Shown here: positions 8,963 through 17,884 of the stretch, piece by piece
How positions within the stretch are numbered: the first letter of the stretch is position 1
Layout of the letters: every line of letters begins with the position of its first letter
DNA from: Pseudomonas marginalis
GTDB lineage: Bacteria > Pseudomonadota > Gammaproteobacteria > Pseudomonadales > Pseudomonadaceae
Direction of reading: 5' to 3'
NCBI RefSeq assembly: GCF_001645105.1
Contig: NZ_LKEG01000036.1
Span: 256,493 to 320,492 of the forward strand
DNA: 64,000 nt
Position numbers and translations under genes: made by a program
Notes under the pieces: model-generated
The model's database searches: none
What the model was told of the DNA's origin: nothing
What the model saw: the letters and a program-made list of their open reading frames with translations, nothing else

Positions 8963-9820
8963 TCAAACAGGGAAAATGGCGTTGATCTGGCCGGTGCCCG
9001 AGCTGCCGAAGGGTTGCGTGATGATCTCGGCCGGCTTGTCGTAGTCCGGTCCGCCGAGCAACCCCAGGAGCATGGCGGTGTCATGCATCTTGCCTTCGCC
9101 GAAGCAATGCTCGGCGTAGTCCGGCAGCATGGCGCAGAACTCTTTCCAGCGGCCCTGGCGCCACAGTTCCACCACATGCAGGTCGACCTGCTTGTCGAAT
9201 TCGCGGGTCCAGTTATGGATATTGGCTTCAGCATTGCGGTCGTCGGAGAAACGGTGCGACAGCGAACCCGAGGCCAGCACCACGACTTTGCGGTCGCTTT
9301 TTTCGATGGCCCGGCGCACAGCGGCGCCGAAGGTGAAGCTGTCTTGCAGGCGATGCCAGGCGCACCAGGCGGCCACCGACACCACGTTGAATGTTTGCTC
9401 GTCGGGTACGCCCATGTGCATGTAGCGCATCGGCACCAAGGTGCCGTATTCCAGCTCCAGGCTCGGGATATTGTGGGCCAGCGTGCGCACGTCGGCGGCG
9501 TTGGCCTCGGCCGCGATCAGCTCACCCAGTTCGGGGCAACCTGGGTACTCGTATTCCATGTTCTTGATGAAGTGCGGCAGTTCATTGCTGGTGTAGATGC
9601 CTTTGAAGTGCTCGCCACTGTTGACGTGGTAGGCGCTGTTGACCAGCCAGTGCACGTCGAACACCACGGCGGTATCGGCGCCCAGCTCGCGGGCGCGACG
9701 ACCGATCTCTTTGTGACCGGCAATCGCCGCTTCACGGCAACCATGGTGTTTACCGGGAAGCTCCGACAAATACATCGAGGGTACGTGGCAGATTTTCGCC
9801 GCCAGGACGACTTCGCCCAT
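8963..9820 (-). CDS. hpaD: 3,4-dihydroxyphenylacetate 2,3-dioxygenase
   Basis: A 285-residue class III (LigB-type) extradiol dioxygenase that cleaves homoprotocatechuate to 5-carboxymethyl-2-hydroxymuconate semialdehyde using Fe(II). It closely resembles E. coli HpaD through the segments AAKICHVPSMYLSELPGK, VVFDVHWLVNSAYH, LEYGTLVPMRYM, ASGSLSHRFSDD and the C-terminal SSGTGQINAIFP. Histidines in the first two and fourth segments are the likely metal and acid-base residues. It sits between hpaE and hpaF on the same strand. Confidence 0.95.
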   Translation of the reverse strand: MGEVVLAAKICHVPSMYLSELPGKHHGCREAAIAGHKEIGRRARELGADTAVVFDVHWLVNSAYHVNSGEHFKGIYTSNELPHFIKNMEYEYPGCPELGELIAAEANAADVRTLAHNIPSLELEYGTLVPMRYMHMGVPDEQTFNVVSVAAWCAWHRLQDSFTFGAAVRRAIEKSDRKVVVLASGSLSHRFSDDRNAEANIHNWTREFDKQVDLHVVELWRQGRWKEFCAMLPDYAEHCFGEGKMHDTAMLLGLLGGPDYDKPAEIITQPFGSSGTGQINAIFPV

Positions 9821-9870
9821 GATGATTCTCCTGAAATTATTGTTGTTGTCTTAGGGGCTTCTGGTGTCGC

Positions 9871-11331
9871 TCAGACGCCCCAGCGTGGAATGTGATGGCT
9901 GCCCATCGAGATGCACACGTTTTTGATTTCGGCGAACACTTCGAAACTGTACTGGCCACCTTCACGACCCGTGCCTGAGCCTTTCACACCGCCGAACGGC
10001 TGACGCAGATCGCGCACGTTCTGGCTGTTGATAAACACCATGCCCGCTTCGATGCCATAGGCCAGACGATGTGCCTTGCCGATGTCCTGGGTCCAGATAT
10101 AGGACGCCAGGCCATACTCGGTGGCGTTGGCCAGTTGCAGGGCTTCGGCTTCATCCTTGAACGGAATCAGGCACACCACCGGGCCGAAGATTTCTTCCTG
10201 GGCGATACGCATATTGTTGTTCACGTCAGCAAACACCGTTGGCTGGATAAACTGGCCTTTGCTCAAGTGCGCCGCCAGGTTGGCCGGGCGCTCCAAGCCA
10301 CCGGCGAGCAGGGTAGCGCCTTCTTCGAGACCAATCTTGATGTAACCTGTGACCTTGTCGTAATGGGCCTGGGTGATCATCGAGCCGACCTGGGTTTTCG
10401 GGTCTTGCGGGTCGCCGACGATCAGGCGTTTGGCGCGCGCGGCAAACTCGGCGACGAACTGTGGGTACACGCTTTCCTGGATGAAGATCCGGCTCCCGGC
10501 GGTGCAGCGTTCGCCGTTGAGCGAGAAGATGGTGAACAGCGCAGCGTCGAGGGCGCGTTCCAGGTCGGCGTCCTCGAAGATCAGCACTGGCGACTTGCCG
10601 CCCAGTTCCATGGAGTATTTTTTCAGGCCGGCGGTCTGCATGATTTTCTTGCCGGTGGCGGTGCCGCCGGTAAAGGAAATCGCGCGCACATCGGGGTGAC
10701 GCACCAAGGCGTCACCGGCGGTCGCGCCGTAGCCCTGGATCACGTTCAACACGCCGTTGGGAATGCCGGCTTCGACGGCCAGCCGGCCCAGCTCGTTGGC
10801 GGTCAGCGGTGACAGCTCGGACATCTTCAGCACGGCGGTATTGCCCAGCGCCAGGCACGGTGCGGTCTTCCAGGTGGCGGTCATGAACGGCACGTTCCAC
10901 GGCGAGACCAACGCACACACACCCACCGGCTGGTAGAGGGTGTAGTTGAGCATCTGGTCATCGACCGGGTAGCTGTGGCCGTCCATGCGCGTGCAGACTT
11001 CAGCGAAAAAATCGAAGTTGTGCGACGCCCGTGGAATCAACACGTTTTTGGTCTGGTGAATCGGCAGGCCGGTGTCGAGGGTTTCCAGCTCGGCCAGGTG
11101 TGGCACGTTCTGTTCGATCAGTTCTCCGAGCTTGCGCATCAAGCGTGCACGTTCCTTGGCCGGTGTGCCTGCCCACTTGGGGAAGGCTTCCTTGGCGGCC
11201 GCCACGGCTTGCGCGACTTCCTCGGCACCGCCGCTGGCCACTTCACCGATGGCTTCACCGGTGGCCGGGTTGTAGTTGACGAACACGTCTTTGCTGTCGA
11301 CCTCACGGCCGTTGATCCAATGTTTGATCAT
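9871..11331 (-). CDS. hpaE: 5-carboxymethyl-2-hydroxymuconate semialdehyde dehydrogenase
   Basis: A 486-residue NAD-dependent aldehyde dehydrogenase oxidising the HpaD ring-cleavage product. It shows the active-site Glu stretch MELGGKSPVLIFEDAD, the nucleophilic Cys in NGERCTAGSRIF, and a near-identical C-terminus to enterobacterial HpaE (EVFAEIKNVCISMG). The ATG at 11331 gives the usual MIKHWINGR start. A TTG at 11340 overlaps the hpaG2 stop and could add three residues, so translational coupling is possible. Confidence 0.95.
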   Translation of the reverse strand: MIKHWINGREVDSKDVFVNYNPATGEAIGEVASGGAEEVAQAVAAAKEAFPKWAGTPAKERARLMRKLGELIEQNVPHLAELETLDTGLPIHQTKNVLIPRASHNFDFFAEVCTRMDGHSYPVDDQMLNYTLYQPVGVCALVSPWNVPFMTATWKTAPCLALGNTAVLKMSELSPLTANELGRLAVEAGIPNGVLNVIQGYGATAGDALVRHPDVRAISFTGGTATGKKIMQTAGLKKYSMELGGKSPVLIFEDADLERALDAALFTIFSLNGERCTAGSRIFIQESVYPQFVAEFAARAKRLIVGDPQDPKTQVGSMITQAHYDKVTGYIKIGLEEGATLLAGGLERPANLAAHLSKGQFIQPTVFADVNNNMRIAQEEIFGPVVCLIPFKDEAEALQLANATEYGLASYIWTQDIGKAHRLAYGIEAGMVFINSQNVRDLRQPFGGVKGSGTGREGGQYSFEVFAEIKNVCISMGSHHIPRWGV

Positions 11332-11336
11332 GCTGC

Positions 11337-12107
11337 TCAAGCCTCTTTACGGGCGTTGAAGAACGCCGTTTCGCTGACAATTCGGTTAACCAGGCGGCCC
11401 ACGCCTTCGACTTCCACAATCACTTCATCACCGGGCACCACGTCTGCCAGGCCTTCGGGCGTGCCGGTGGCGATCATGTCGCCGGGTTGCAAGGTCATGA
11501 AGCTGGACAGGTATTCGATCAGGTAGGGAATGTCGAAAATCATGTCCTGGGTGCTGCCTTCCTGGCGCAGTTCACCGTTGATCCAGGTGCGCAGTGTCAG
11601 ATTGCTCGGGTCCGGTACATCGGCCACGTCGACGATCCACGGGCCGACAGGCGTGGTGGCGTCGCGGTTTTTCACACACAGGTTGGGGCGGTAGTAATTT
11701 TCCAGGTAGTCGCGAATGGCGTAGTCGTTGCACACGGTGTAACCCGCCAGGTAATCCAGCGCGTCTTCGCGTTTGACGTTGCGCGCCGGCTTGCCGATCA
11801 CGGCCACCAGCTCGCACTCGTAGTGCATGTAGGCGACGTTATCCGGGCGCCAGGTCACCTGGTTGTGGCCGGTGTACGTCCCCACGGATTTGATGAAAGC
11901 CAGCGGTTCGGTTGGCGGCGTGAAGGCCAGTTCGGCGGCGTGGTCGGCGTAGTTCAGGCCCAGGGCGAACATGTTGCCGGTGGCCGGCGGCAACCATTGC
12001 ACCTGGTCTTCGGCCAGCAGGCGGCCGTCGGCCAGGCGCACGGCGTTTTCAGCTTCGACCTGTACCGAATGGACTTCACCTTCAAAGCGAATACGGGCGT
12101 GTTTCAT
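11337..12107 (-). CDS. hpaG2: HpaG C-terminal-type subunit (isomerase/decarboxylase)
   Basis: A 256-residue fumarylacetoacetase-fold protein equal to the second half of E. coli HpaG, which decarboxylates 5-oxopent-3-ene-1,2,5-tricarboxylate and isomerises the product. Matching segments are FALGLNYADHAAEL, YMHYECELVAVIGK (metal ligands), GYTVCNDYAIRDYLENYYRPNL and GDMIATGTPEGLADVVPGDEV. It overlaps hpaG1 by ATGA (12104-12107). Here the two HpaG halves are separate genes, as in other pseudomonads, rather than one fused gene. Confidence 0.93.
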   Translation of the reverse strand: MKHARIRFEGEVHSVQVEAENAVRLADGRLLAEDQVQWLPPATGNMFALGLNYADHAAELAFTPPTEPLAFIKSVGTYTGHNQVTWRPDNVAYMHYECELVAVIGKPARNVKREDALDYLAGYTVCNDYAIRDYLENYYRPNLCVKNRDATTPVGPWIVDVADVPDPSNLTLRTWINGELRQEGSTQDMIFDIPYLIEYLSSFMTLQPGDMIATGTPEGLADVVPGDEVIVEVEGVGRLVNRIVSETAFFNARKEA

Positions 12108-12772
12108 GAGAGCTCCTCTGCCTTGATGTGATTGACCAGGCGGCCCAGGCCACTGATCTCGACCTCCACGGTATCGCCAGGCTGCACATCCACCCGGCCT
12201 TCGGGAGTGCCGGTGATCAGCACGTCGCCCGCGTGCAGGGTCATGAATTCGCTGATCTCGGCGATCAGCAATGGAATGTTGCGCACGAAGTTGGCCGTGG
12301 TGTTTTGCTGGCGGATCTCGCCGTTGACGTACAGGGTGATCGCGAGATTGTGCGGGTTCGAGACCTGCGCCGTAGGTATCAGCTCGGGCCCGATGGCGCA
12401 GAAACCATCGCGGCATTTGGCTTTGACGGCGGGGCGGTAGTAGCTGTCTTCCGGCAGGCTGAACTCGTTGACGAGGGTAAAACCGGCCACGTAGTCGAGA
12501 GCGTCGGCTGCACTGACGCGGCTGGCGTCCTTGCCCATCACCACCGCCAATGCCGGCCCAGGCTGCAGGCGTTCGCCCTGGCCGGGATGCACGACTTCGC
12601 CACCGTGTGAGTTACGCGTGTTGGGCGTCTTGATAAACAGCACCGGTTTGACCGGCGGCTTCTGATACGGCGGCGCTTCGAATTCGGCGAGGTGCTGCTT
12701 GAGCAACCCCTGGTAGTTCAGCGCGACACCGAAAAGGGTGCCCTTCGCGACGTCATGCAAGGCGCGGCTCAT
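12104..12772 (-). CDS. hpaG1: HpaG N-terminal-type subunit (isomerase/decarboxylase)
   Basis: A 222-residue fumarylacetoacetase-fold protein equal to the first half of E. coli HpaG. Clear segments are LFGVALNYQG, PVLFIKTPNTR, YVAGFTLVNEFSLPEDSYYRPAVKAKCRDGFC and GDVLITGTPEGRVDVQPGD. The ATG at 12772 follows an AGGAGA ribosome-binding site; an in-frame start at 12853 lies inside the operator and is rejected. It is the first gene of the hpa operon and is divergent from hpaA, with a 39-bp dyad between them. Confidence 0.93.
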   Translation of the reverse strand: MSRALHDVAKGTLFGVALNYQGLLKQHLAEFEAPPYQKPPVKPVLFIKTPNTRNSHGGEVVHPGQGERLQPGPALAVVMGKDASRVSAADALDYVAGFTLVNEFSLPEDSYYRPAVKAKCRDGFCAIGPELIPTAQVSNPHNLAITLYVNGEIRQQNTTANFVRNIPLLIAEISEFMTLHAGDVLITGTPEGRVDVQPGDTVEVEISGLGRLVNHIKAEELS

Positions 12773-12807
12773 GCATTCTCCTGGCAGGTCCATGGAGGCC
12801 CTGGATT

Positions 12808-12846
12808 TAGTTAATGTGTTAATCGTTATAATTAAGATGTTAACTA
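12808..12846. promoter_or_regulatory. Candidate HpaR operator of the hpa operon
   Basis: A 39-bp near-symmetric dyad lies 35 bp upstream of hpaG1. The outer arms TAGTTAA (12808-12814) and TTAACTA (12840-12846) are perfect complements, and the inner arms TTAAT (12819-12823) and ATTAA (12831-12835) share the same centre at 12827. AT-rich palindromes overlapping this promoter are the known HpaR target in E. coli; assignment here is by position and symmetry. It may also affect the divergent hpaA promoter. Confidence 0.65.
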
Positions 12847-12951
12847 TCGTCAAGCGTGACAGACTGTTTCTTCGGTGGTTGTGCCGACCGAATCGGTGCA
12901 GGATGAGAGCCGCTGCACGGCGGCAATCACACTAAAAACGAGTAACGTGCG

Positions 12952-13857
12952 ATGAGCGACCGTCAACCCATTCCGAACATCAACATTGGCCAGGTCTACG
13001 ACCAGCGCTACAGCGATGCCGAAGTGCATTACGACCAGTTGGCCAACCTGGCGGATTTTTTCGGCCGTAACATGCCGGTGCATCGGCATGACCGGTTTTT
13101 CCAGGTTCACTACGTGAAAAGCGGCACCGTGCGCGTGTACCTGGACGACCAGCAGTACGTCGAATCGGGGCCGATGTTCTTCCTCACGCCACCCACGGTC
13201 GCGCATTCCTTCGTAACCGAGCCGGACAGCGACGGGCACGTGCTGACGGTGCGTCAGCAATTGGTGTGGCAACTGATCGAAGCCGACGCCAGCCTGGCGC
13301 CGACGGGGGCGCAATTGCCCGCCGCGTGTGTGGCCCTGGCGCAGTTGGGGCCGCAATACGCAGGCGATATCCGCCGGTTGGACGTTCTGTTTGAGTCGCT
13401 GAGCGACGAGATGAAAGCCCAGCGGTCGGGGCGCAGTGCGGCCCTGGACAGCCTGACGCGGTTGATCATGATCAGCCTGTTGCGGCTGTGTTCCCATTCG
13501 CTGAAAGCCACGCCTGCCCGCCACGAGGACTTGAAAATCTTCCACCGTTTCAATGAGCTGATCGAAGCGCACTACCAGCAGCACTGGCCGTTGTCGCGTT
13601 ACGCCCAAGGCATCGGGGTGACCGAGGCACGGCTTAATGACGTGTGCCGCCGCATCGCCGACCTGCCGTCCAAGCGCCTGATCCTCGAACGCCTGATGCA
13701 AGAGGCCAAGCGCCTGCTGCTGTTTACGGGCAGCTCGGCCAACGAAATCTGCTACCAGCTGGGGTTCAAGGACCCGGCCTATTTCAGCCGGTTTTTCCAG
13801 CGTTACGCGCAGCTCACACCGGGGGAGTACCGCCAGCGCCAATCGGGGTTGCGTTGA
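12952..13857 (+). CDS. hpaA: AraC-family activator of 4-hydroxyphenylacetate degradation
   Basis: A 301-residue AraC/XylS regulator with an N-terminal cupin ligand domain (MPVHRHDRFFQVHYVKSGTVRVYLDD, then MFFLTPPTVAHSFV) and a C-terminal double helix-turn-helix (YAQGIGVTEARLNDVCRRI and ANEICYQLGFKDPAYFSRFFQRY). This is the HpaA architecture, which in E. coli activates hpaBC in response to 4-hydroxyphenylacetate. Here hpaBC are not in the window, so its targets are either a remote hpaBC or the divergent hpaG1 operon. Confidence 0.87.
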   Translation: MSDRQPIPNINIGQVYDQRYSDAEVHYDQLANLADFFGRNMPVHRHDRFFQVHYVKSGTVRVYLDDQQYVESGPMFFLTPPTVAHSFVTEPDSDGHVLTVRQQLVWQLIEADASLAPTGAQLPAACVALAQLGPQYAGDIRRLDVLFESLSDEMKAQRSGRSAALDSLTRLIMISLLRLCSHSLKATPARHEDLKIFHRFNELIEAHYQQHWPLSRYAQGIGVTEARLNDVCRRIADLPSKRLILERLMQEAKRLLLFTGSSANEICYQLGFKDPAYFSRFFQRYAQLTPGEYRQRQSGLR

Positions 13858-14041
13858 GCCAGGCATAGCGGCTTCGCACCTTGGTCTTGTTGATCGTGTG
13901 CGGATCATCATGCGCATCGCAGTGGCGCGACAGAATGGCTTTTACACAGAACCGCTTGTACTTTTCACCGTGCCCACGCCGCTTGCAGCCGCTGGCCGGC
14001 GACACTAAGCTGCCGGCTCGCCCATTCAAGTGGTGCCGTTT

Positions 14042-14464
14042 ATGGCCAACCCAAGACCTTCGCTGACCCTGACCCTGCTGCAAGCCCGTGAGGCCGCAAT
14101 GGCCTTCTTCCGTCCGGCCCTGAACAAGCATGAACTGACTGAACAACAGTGGCGGGTCATTCGGATCCTGCGCGAGCTGGGTGAACTCGAAAGCCACCAA
14201 CTGGCTTTGCAGGCCTGCATCCTGAAGCCGAGCATGACCGGTGTGTTGACACGCCTGGAGCGCGACGGCCTGGTGCGGCGGCAGAAGTCCAGCCAGGATC
14301 AGCGCCGGGTGTTCGTGGGCCTCACCGAGCGCGGCCAGCAATGCTTCGTCTCCATGAGCGCAGGCATGGAAAGCAACTACCAGAAAATCGAAGAACAGTT
14401 TGGCGCCGAGAAAATGGAGCAACTCCTGGGATTGCTGAACGAGCTGAAAAATATCAAGCCTTGA
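14042..14464 (+). CDS. HpaR-like MarR-family regulator (copy 2)
   Basis: A 140-residue MarR protein closely similar to HpaR copy 1 (same length, shared TLTLLQAREAAM, LTEQQWRVIRIL and CILKPSMTGVL). The winged-helix residues are intact, so both copies should bind DNA, perhaps the same operators. The ATG at 14042 matches the paralogue; a GTG at 14030 is an alternative, and no strong ribosome-binding site is seen. It stands 184 bp downstream of hpaA on the same strand. Confidence 0.85.
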   Translation: MANPRPSLTLTLLQAREAAMAFFRPALNKHELTEQQWRVIRILRELGELESHQLALQACILKPSMTGVLTRLERDGLVRRQKSSQDQRRVFVGLTERGQQCFVSMSAGMESNYQKIEEQFGAEKMEQLLGLLNELKNIKP

Positions 14465-14472
14465 ATGCACGA

Positions 14473-14491
14473 CACCTATAGTTAATAGGTG
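14473..14491. other. Inverted repeat after hpaR copy 2
   Basis: CACCTAT (14473-14479) and ATAGGTG (14485-14491) form a perfect 7-bp repeat around an AGTTA loop. There is no T-tract, so it is a weak terminator at best; it lies 142 bp before the AraC-type gene and could be an operator. Confidence 0.35.
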
Positions 14492-14633
14492 AACGTGTTT
14501 GCCCGGCGAGGGCATTGCGCTGGCCAATCTTCACTATCCAATTTCGGCACAAATACACGACCCGCCCCAGGTTCGGAATGGAACTTGCGTGCGATCTGAC
14601 CTGTAAGCCTTGGAACTGAAAAAGGTTGGGTCG

Positions 14634-15626
14634 ATGAACAATAATAATGTGCGGATGCCTGCGGCCTCGGTGGTGCTTCCACCGGCGCTACCCCTCCAGC
14701 GTTTTCTGACCAGCGACATCGATGAACACGCACGCAATATGGGCGGCTGGCAGGTTCGCTACGATCAGTTATCGCCGGGCGCCTTTGAAGGTGAGCTGGT
14801 GGAGTTTCGCTCGGGCTGGATGCAACTGGTGCGCGACCGCTCTAATCAGGCCATGATCAAGAGTGGCGCAGCCTGGAAAGGCGCCATCACCTTCAGCCTT
14901 CCCTTGAGTGCCGACGGCCCGGTGTATTGCTCGGGTCACCCGATCCATGCGCCCAGCCTGTTGGTGGCCCACGGTGAAAACCTTCCCGAACTGCACACGC
15001 CACAGCACTTGGATTTGCTCAGTGTGGCCATTGAAGAACACGCACTGGCACACGTCCTGGAGCGTCAGGGCAGTGAGTTTCGAATTACCGATCTTCCCAA
15101 GTGTTACCGCTTGGGCGATTCATCTGTGCAACGTGAACTCGCAGGGTTGTTCGATGCGCTGGCGGGTTGCGACCAGGGCCGTGATGCCGTGCTGGGGCAT
15201 GACTCGATCCGGCGCGGCATACGGGATGCGGTGATGCTGCACGTGCTGGAGTTGATCGCGCCGGACCAGGCGCCGCCCCTTAACCCGACGGCGCGCAAAA
15301 GGATGGTCGACCGGGCGCGCGAATATGCGTTGAGCCACCTCGACGAACCGCTGTCGATCCTTGACCTGTGCAACCACATCGGCGCCAGCCGGCGCAAACT
15401 TCAATACTGTTTCCAGGAAACCCTGGGCATCAACCCGGTGGCCTATCTGCGTGCGCTGCGCCTCAATGCGGTGCGCCGCGAACTGCGAACCCGCACCCAA
15501 TCCCATGGCGTACAAGAAGTGGCGGCGCGTTGGGGGTTCTGGCATTTGAGTCGGTTCTCGAGCGATTACCGCACCATGTTTGGCGAAAGCCCATCACAGA
15601 CCCTGCGTCGCACTCAACTCTGCTGA
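14634..15626 (+). CDS. AraC-family regulator, EutR-like
   Basis: A 330-residue regulator. The N-terminal two thirds is a sensor region (GELVEFRSGWMQLVRDRSNQ, HTPQHLDLLSVAIEEHAL) like EutR-type AraC proteins. The C-terminus has the AraC DNA-binding pair LDLCNHIGASRRKLQYCFQE and VQEVAARWGFWHLSRFSSDYR. The ATG at 14634 is preferred over a TTG at 14610. It is upstream of, and co-oriented with, the channel-MFS-amidase genes 68 bp further on, which it probably controls (inference). The ligand is unknown. Confidence 0.83.
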   Translation: MNNNNVRMPAASVVLPPALPLQRFLTSDIDEHARNMGGWQVRYDQLSPGAFEGELVEFRSGWMQLVRDRSNQAMIKSGAAWKGAITFSLPLSADGPVYCSGHPIHAPSLLVAHGENLPELHTPQHLDLLSVAIEEHALAHVLERQGSEFRITDLPKCYRLGDSSVQRELAGLFDALAGCDQGRDAVLGHDSIRRGIRDAVMLHVLELIAPDQAPPLNPTARKRMVDRAREYALSHLDEPLSILDLCNHIGASRRKLQYCFQETLGINPVAYLRALRLNAVRRELRTRTQSHGVQEVAARWGFWHLSRFSSDYRTMFGESPSQTLRRTQLC

Positions 15627-15694
15627 AAACGGATAACCGGCAGACGCTGGCGCTTACTAGGATGGCCCACACCACTTGATGGGAGGGGCATTCG

Positions 15695-16627
15695 ATGATT
15701 CATAACAATAATGCACGCGTCGCACGGACGACGCTGTTTACCCTGGGGCTGCTGGGTTGCTGCGCCAGCGTGCACGGCACCGAGAACGGTGCGCCGACGA
15801 CCGCTGTCGGTGTGTACGATTTTGGCGCGGGCATGATGCCGCCAGCCACACCGTTCGGGACGCTGGGGCTGCGAACGGCGTTTTACTCCGCCAACGTGCA
15901 GAAGGACCGTCACGGCCGCTCAGTTGACAACCACTTCTCACTGGATGTGTTGTCCATTGGCGTCGCCTACATGCGCATGACGGATTACACCGTGCTGGGC
16001 GCCCAATACGGGTTCGGCACGGTGGTACCGTTTTTCAAGATGGACGCCTCCGTCAAGGTGCCGACGCCGGTCGGGCCGCTGAGCCTTGAGGCTGATCCGT
16101 TTCGCATGGCGGACGTGCAATTGCTGCCGGTGATCCTGCAGTGGAACCTGTCGCCGAATCTGTTCATCAACACGCAGTTGCAGATCCAGGCGCCCACCGG
16201 TGATTACGACAAGAATCGGTTGATTTCGCCGGGGCTCAACCATTGGACGTTTTCGCCAATCGTCAACGCGACCTACATCACCGACGGCGGCTTTGAGGTT
16301 TCGTCAAGCGTTGAGGTCGACGTCAATACCCGCAACCCCGCGACCGATTACAAGAACGGTGTCGAGTACCGGCACGAGTTTGCCGTGGGTCAGCACGTGG
16401 GGCCGTGGACCTTGGGCCTGGGGGGTTACTACTACCGCCAGTTCACCGATGACGATGCGCCCGGGCTGCAATCGGGCAACCGTGCGCGGGTGCTGGCCAT
16501 CGGGCCGGCAGTGAGTTACTTCAAGCCCGGTCTGCCTCCCGTGTGGCTGCATGCCTACAAGGAAACCGATGCCCGCAACCGTGCCGAGGGTTACACCGTG
16601 GCGCTGCGTATTTCGCAAAGTTTCTAG
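15695..16627 (+). CDS. Outer-membrane channel, phenol MetA-pathway (SphA) family
   Basis: A 310-residue secreted beta-barrel of the Phenol_MetA_deg family. A Sec signal peptide is visible (TTLFTLGLLGCCASVHG), followed by alternating aromatic strands and a C-terminal phenylalanine (RISQSF) typical of outer-membrane barrels. Members are thought to pass hydrophobic or aromatic substrates inward. It is followed by an MFS carrier 10 bp later and an amidase, suggesting coordinated uptake and hydrolysis of an amide. Confidence 0.8.
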   Translation: MIHNNNARVARTTLFTLGLLGCCASVHGTENGAPTTAVGVYDFGAGMMPPATPFGTLGLRTAFYSANVQKDRHGRSVDNHFSLDVLSIGVAYMRMTDYTVLGAQYGFGTVVPFFKMDASVKVPTPVGPLSLEADPFRMADVQLLPVILQWNLSPNLFINTQLQIQAPTGDYDKNRLISPGLNHWTFSPIVNATYITDGGFEVSSSVEVDVNTRNPATDYKNGVEYRHEFAVGQHVGPWTLGLGGYYYRQFTDDDAPGLQSGNRARVLAIGPAVSYFKPGLPPVWLHAYKETDARNRAEGYTVALRISQSF

Positions 16628-16637
16628 GGGGCTGCGC

Positions 16638-17870
16638 ATGAACTCATCACATTCCGATTCCTTATCTCCACGGCAAGCCACCGGGCGTCGTGAAGGGCTG
16701 GTGCTGATGCTGGGCAGCAGCCTGACCATCATGGGCGCCGTCATGGTGGCGCCGATCCTGCCCAAGCTGGGGGCCGAATTCGGCCCGCTGGAACCCCGCG
16801 CCGACCTGCTGGTGCCCTTGGCGGTCACCGGGCCGGCCCTGGCGATTGCACTGTGCGCGCCCCTGGCCGGCTGGTTGGCCGACCGGGTCGGGCGCAAGGC
16901 CTTGCTGGTGATCGCCACGCTGTTGTATGCCGTGCTCGGGGCCATCCCGGCGCTGCTGGATAACTTGCCGGCCATCGTCGGCGTACGCCTGGTGTTTGGC
17001 GCGGCGGAGGCGGCGGTGATGACCTGCTGCGCCACGCTGATTGCCGACTATTGGCACGGCGAGGAGCGGCTGCGTTACATCAATCGGCAGGTGGTGACTA
17101 TCGGCCTGGTGGGCTCGTTGTTCTTCGTGGTGGGCGGGGCGTTGGGCGAGCACTCCTGGCGCTTGCCCTTCCTGTTGTACCTGCTGCCGCTGCTGTTGGT
17201 ACCGGTGATGATCAAGGTGCTGTGGGAGCCTGCGGCCACCCGGCGGTTGGTCGAGACGCCTGAGCAGGGCAGGGTGGCGATGCTGCCCTTGGTGGTCGGT
17301 TACCTGCTGATCCTCAGCGGCATGGTCCTGAGTTTTGTCGTGCCGATCCAGGCGCCGATTCTGCTGGTGAGCCTTGGGGTGACGTCGAGCACGATGATCG
17401 GGCTGTCGGCGGGCCTGGCGCTGCTGGCGACCTTGGTCGGTTCGTTGGCCTGGCCGCTGCTGCGCCGCCGCGTCGGCATCGCTGGGTGCAATGCGCTGTT
17501 GCTGAGCCTGCTGGGCCTGGGGTTATGGCTGCTGATGCGAGGGCAAAGCTACAACGCGGTGCTGGTAGCGGTGCTGATTCACGGCGTGGGCGCGGGACTG
17601 CTGGTGCCCAATGCGATGGCGCCGGTGATGAATGCCCTTAACGCCAAAAACCGAGGGCGCGGCCTCGGCGGGTTCACCGCGTTTTTGTACTTCGGCCAAT
17701 TTGTCAGCCCGCTGGTGGTGGCCGTGCTCAGCGTTTACTCGGGTGACTTGCCTCACGCCATCCAATGGCTGGCATTTGCCAGTTTTGCCTCGGCCCTGGG
17801 ATGGGCGCTGGCAGGCCTGCAGGCACGGCGCAAAGCACTGACCCAGACATTCGGCTCAAGTCATTCGTAA
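16638..17870 (+). CDS. MFS transporter
   Basis: A 410-residue inner-membrane carrier with about 12 hydrophobic segments. It shows the helix 2-3 loop signature GWLADRVGRKALL and a later GVRLVFGAAEAAVM segment. The start at 16638 follows an AGGGGG ribosome-binding site; the longer open frame from 16551 overlaps the channel gene and is rejected. The neighbours suggest import of the amidase substrate or export of its product; drug-efflux relatives mean this is uncertain. Confidence 0.82.
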   Translation: MNSSHSDSLSPRQATGRREGLVLMLGSSLTIMGAVMVAPILPKLGAEFGPLEPRADLLVPLAVTGPALAIALCAPLAGWLADRVGRKALLVIATLLYAVLGAIPALLDNLPAIVGVRLVFGAAEAAVMTCCATLIADYWHGEERLRYINRQVVTIGLVGSLFFVVGGALGEHSWRLPFLLYLLPLLLVPVMIKVLWEPAATRRLVETPEQGRVAMLPLVVGYLLILSGMVLSFVVPIQAPILLVSLGVTSSTMIGLSAGLALLATLVGSLAWPLLRRRVGIAGCNALLLSLLGLGLWLLMRGQSYNAVLVAVLIHGVGAGLLVPNAMAPVMNALNAKNRGRGLGGFTAFLYFGQFVSPLVVAVLSVYSGDLPHAIQWLAFASFASALGWALAGLQARRKALTQTFGSSHS

Positions 17871-17884
17871 GAGAGGAAATCAAG

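Noticed and set aside
8516..9895. 459-codon plus-strand frame
   Set aside because: Lies opposite hpaF and hpaD, both of which match known enzymes over full length.
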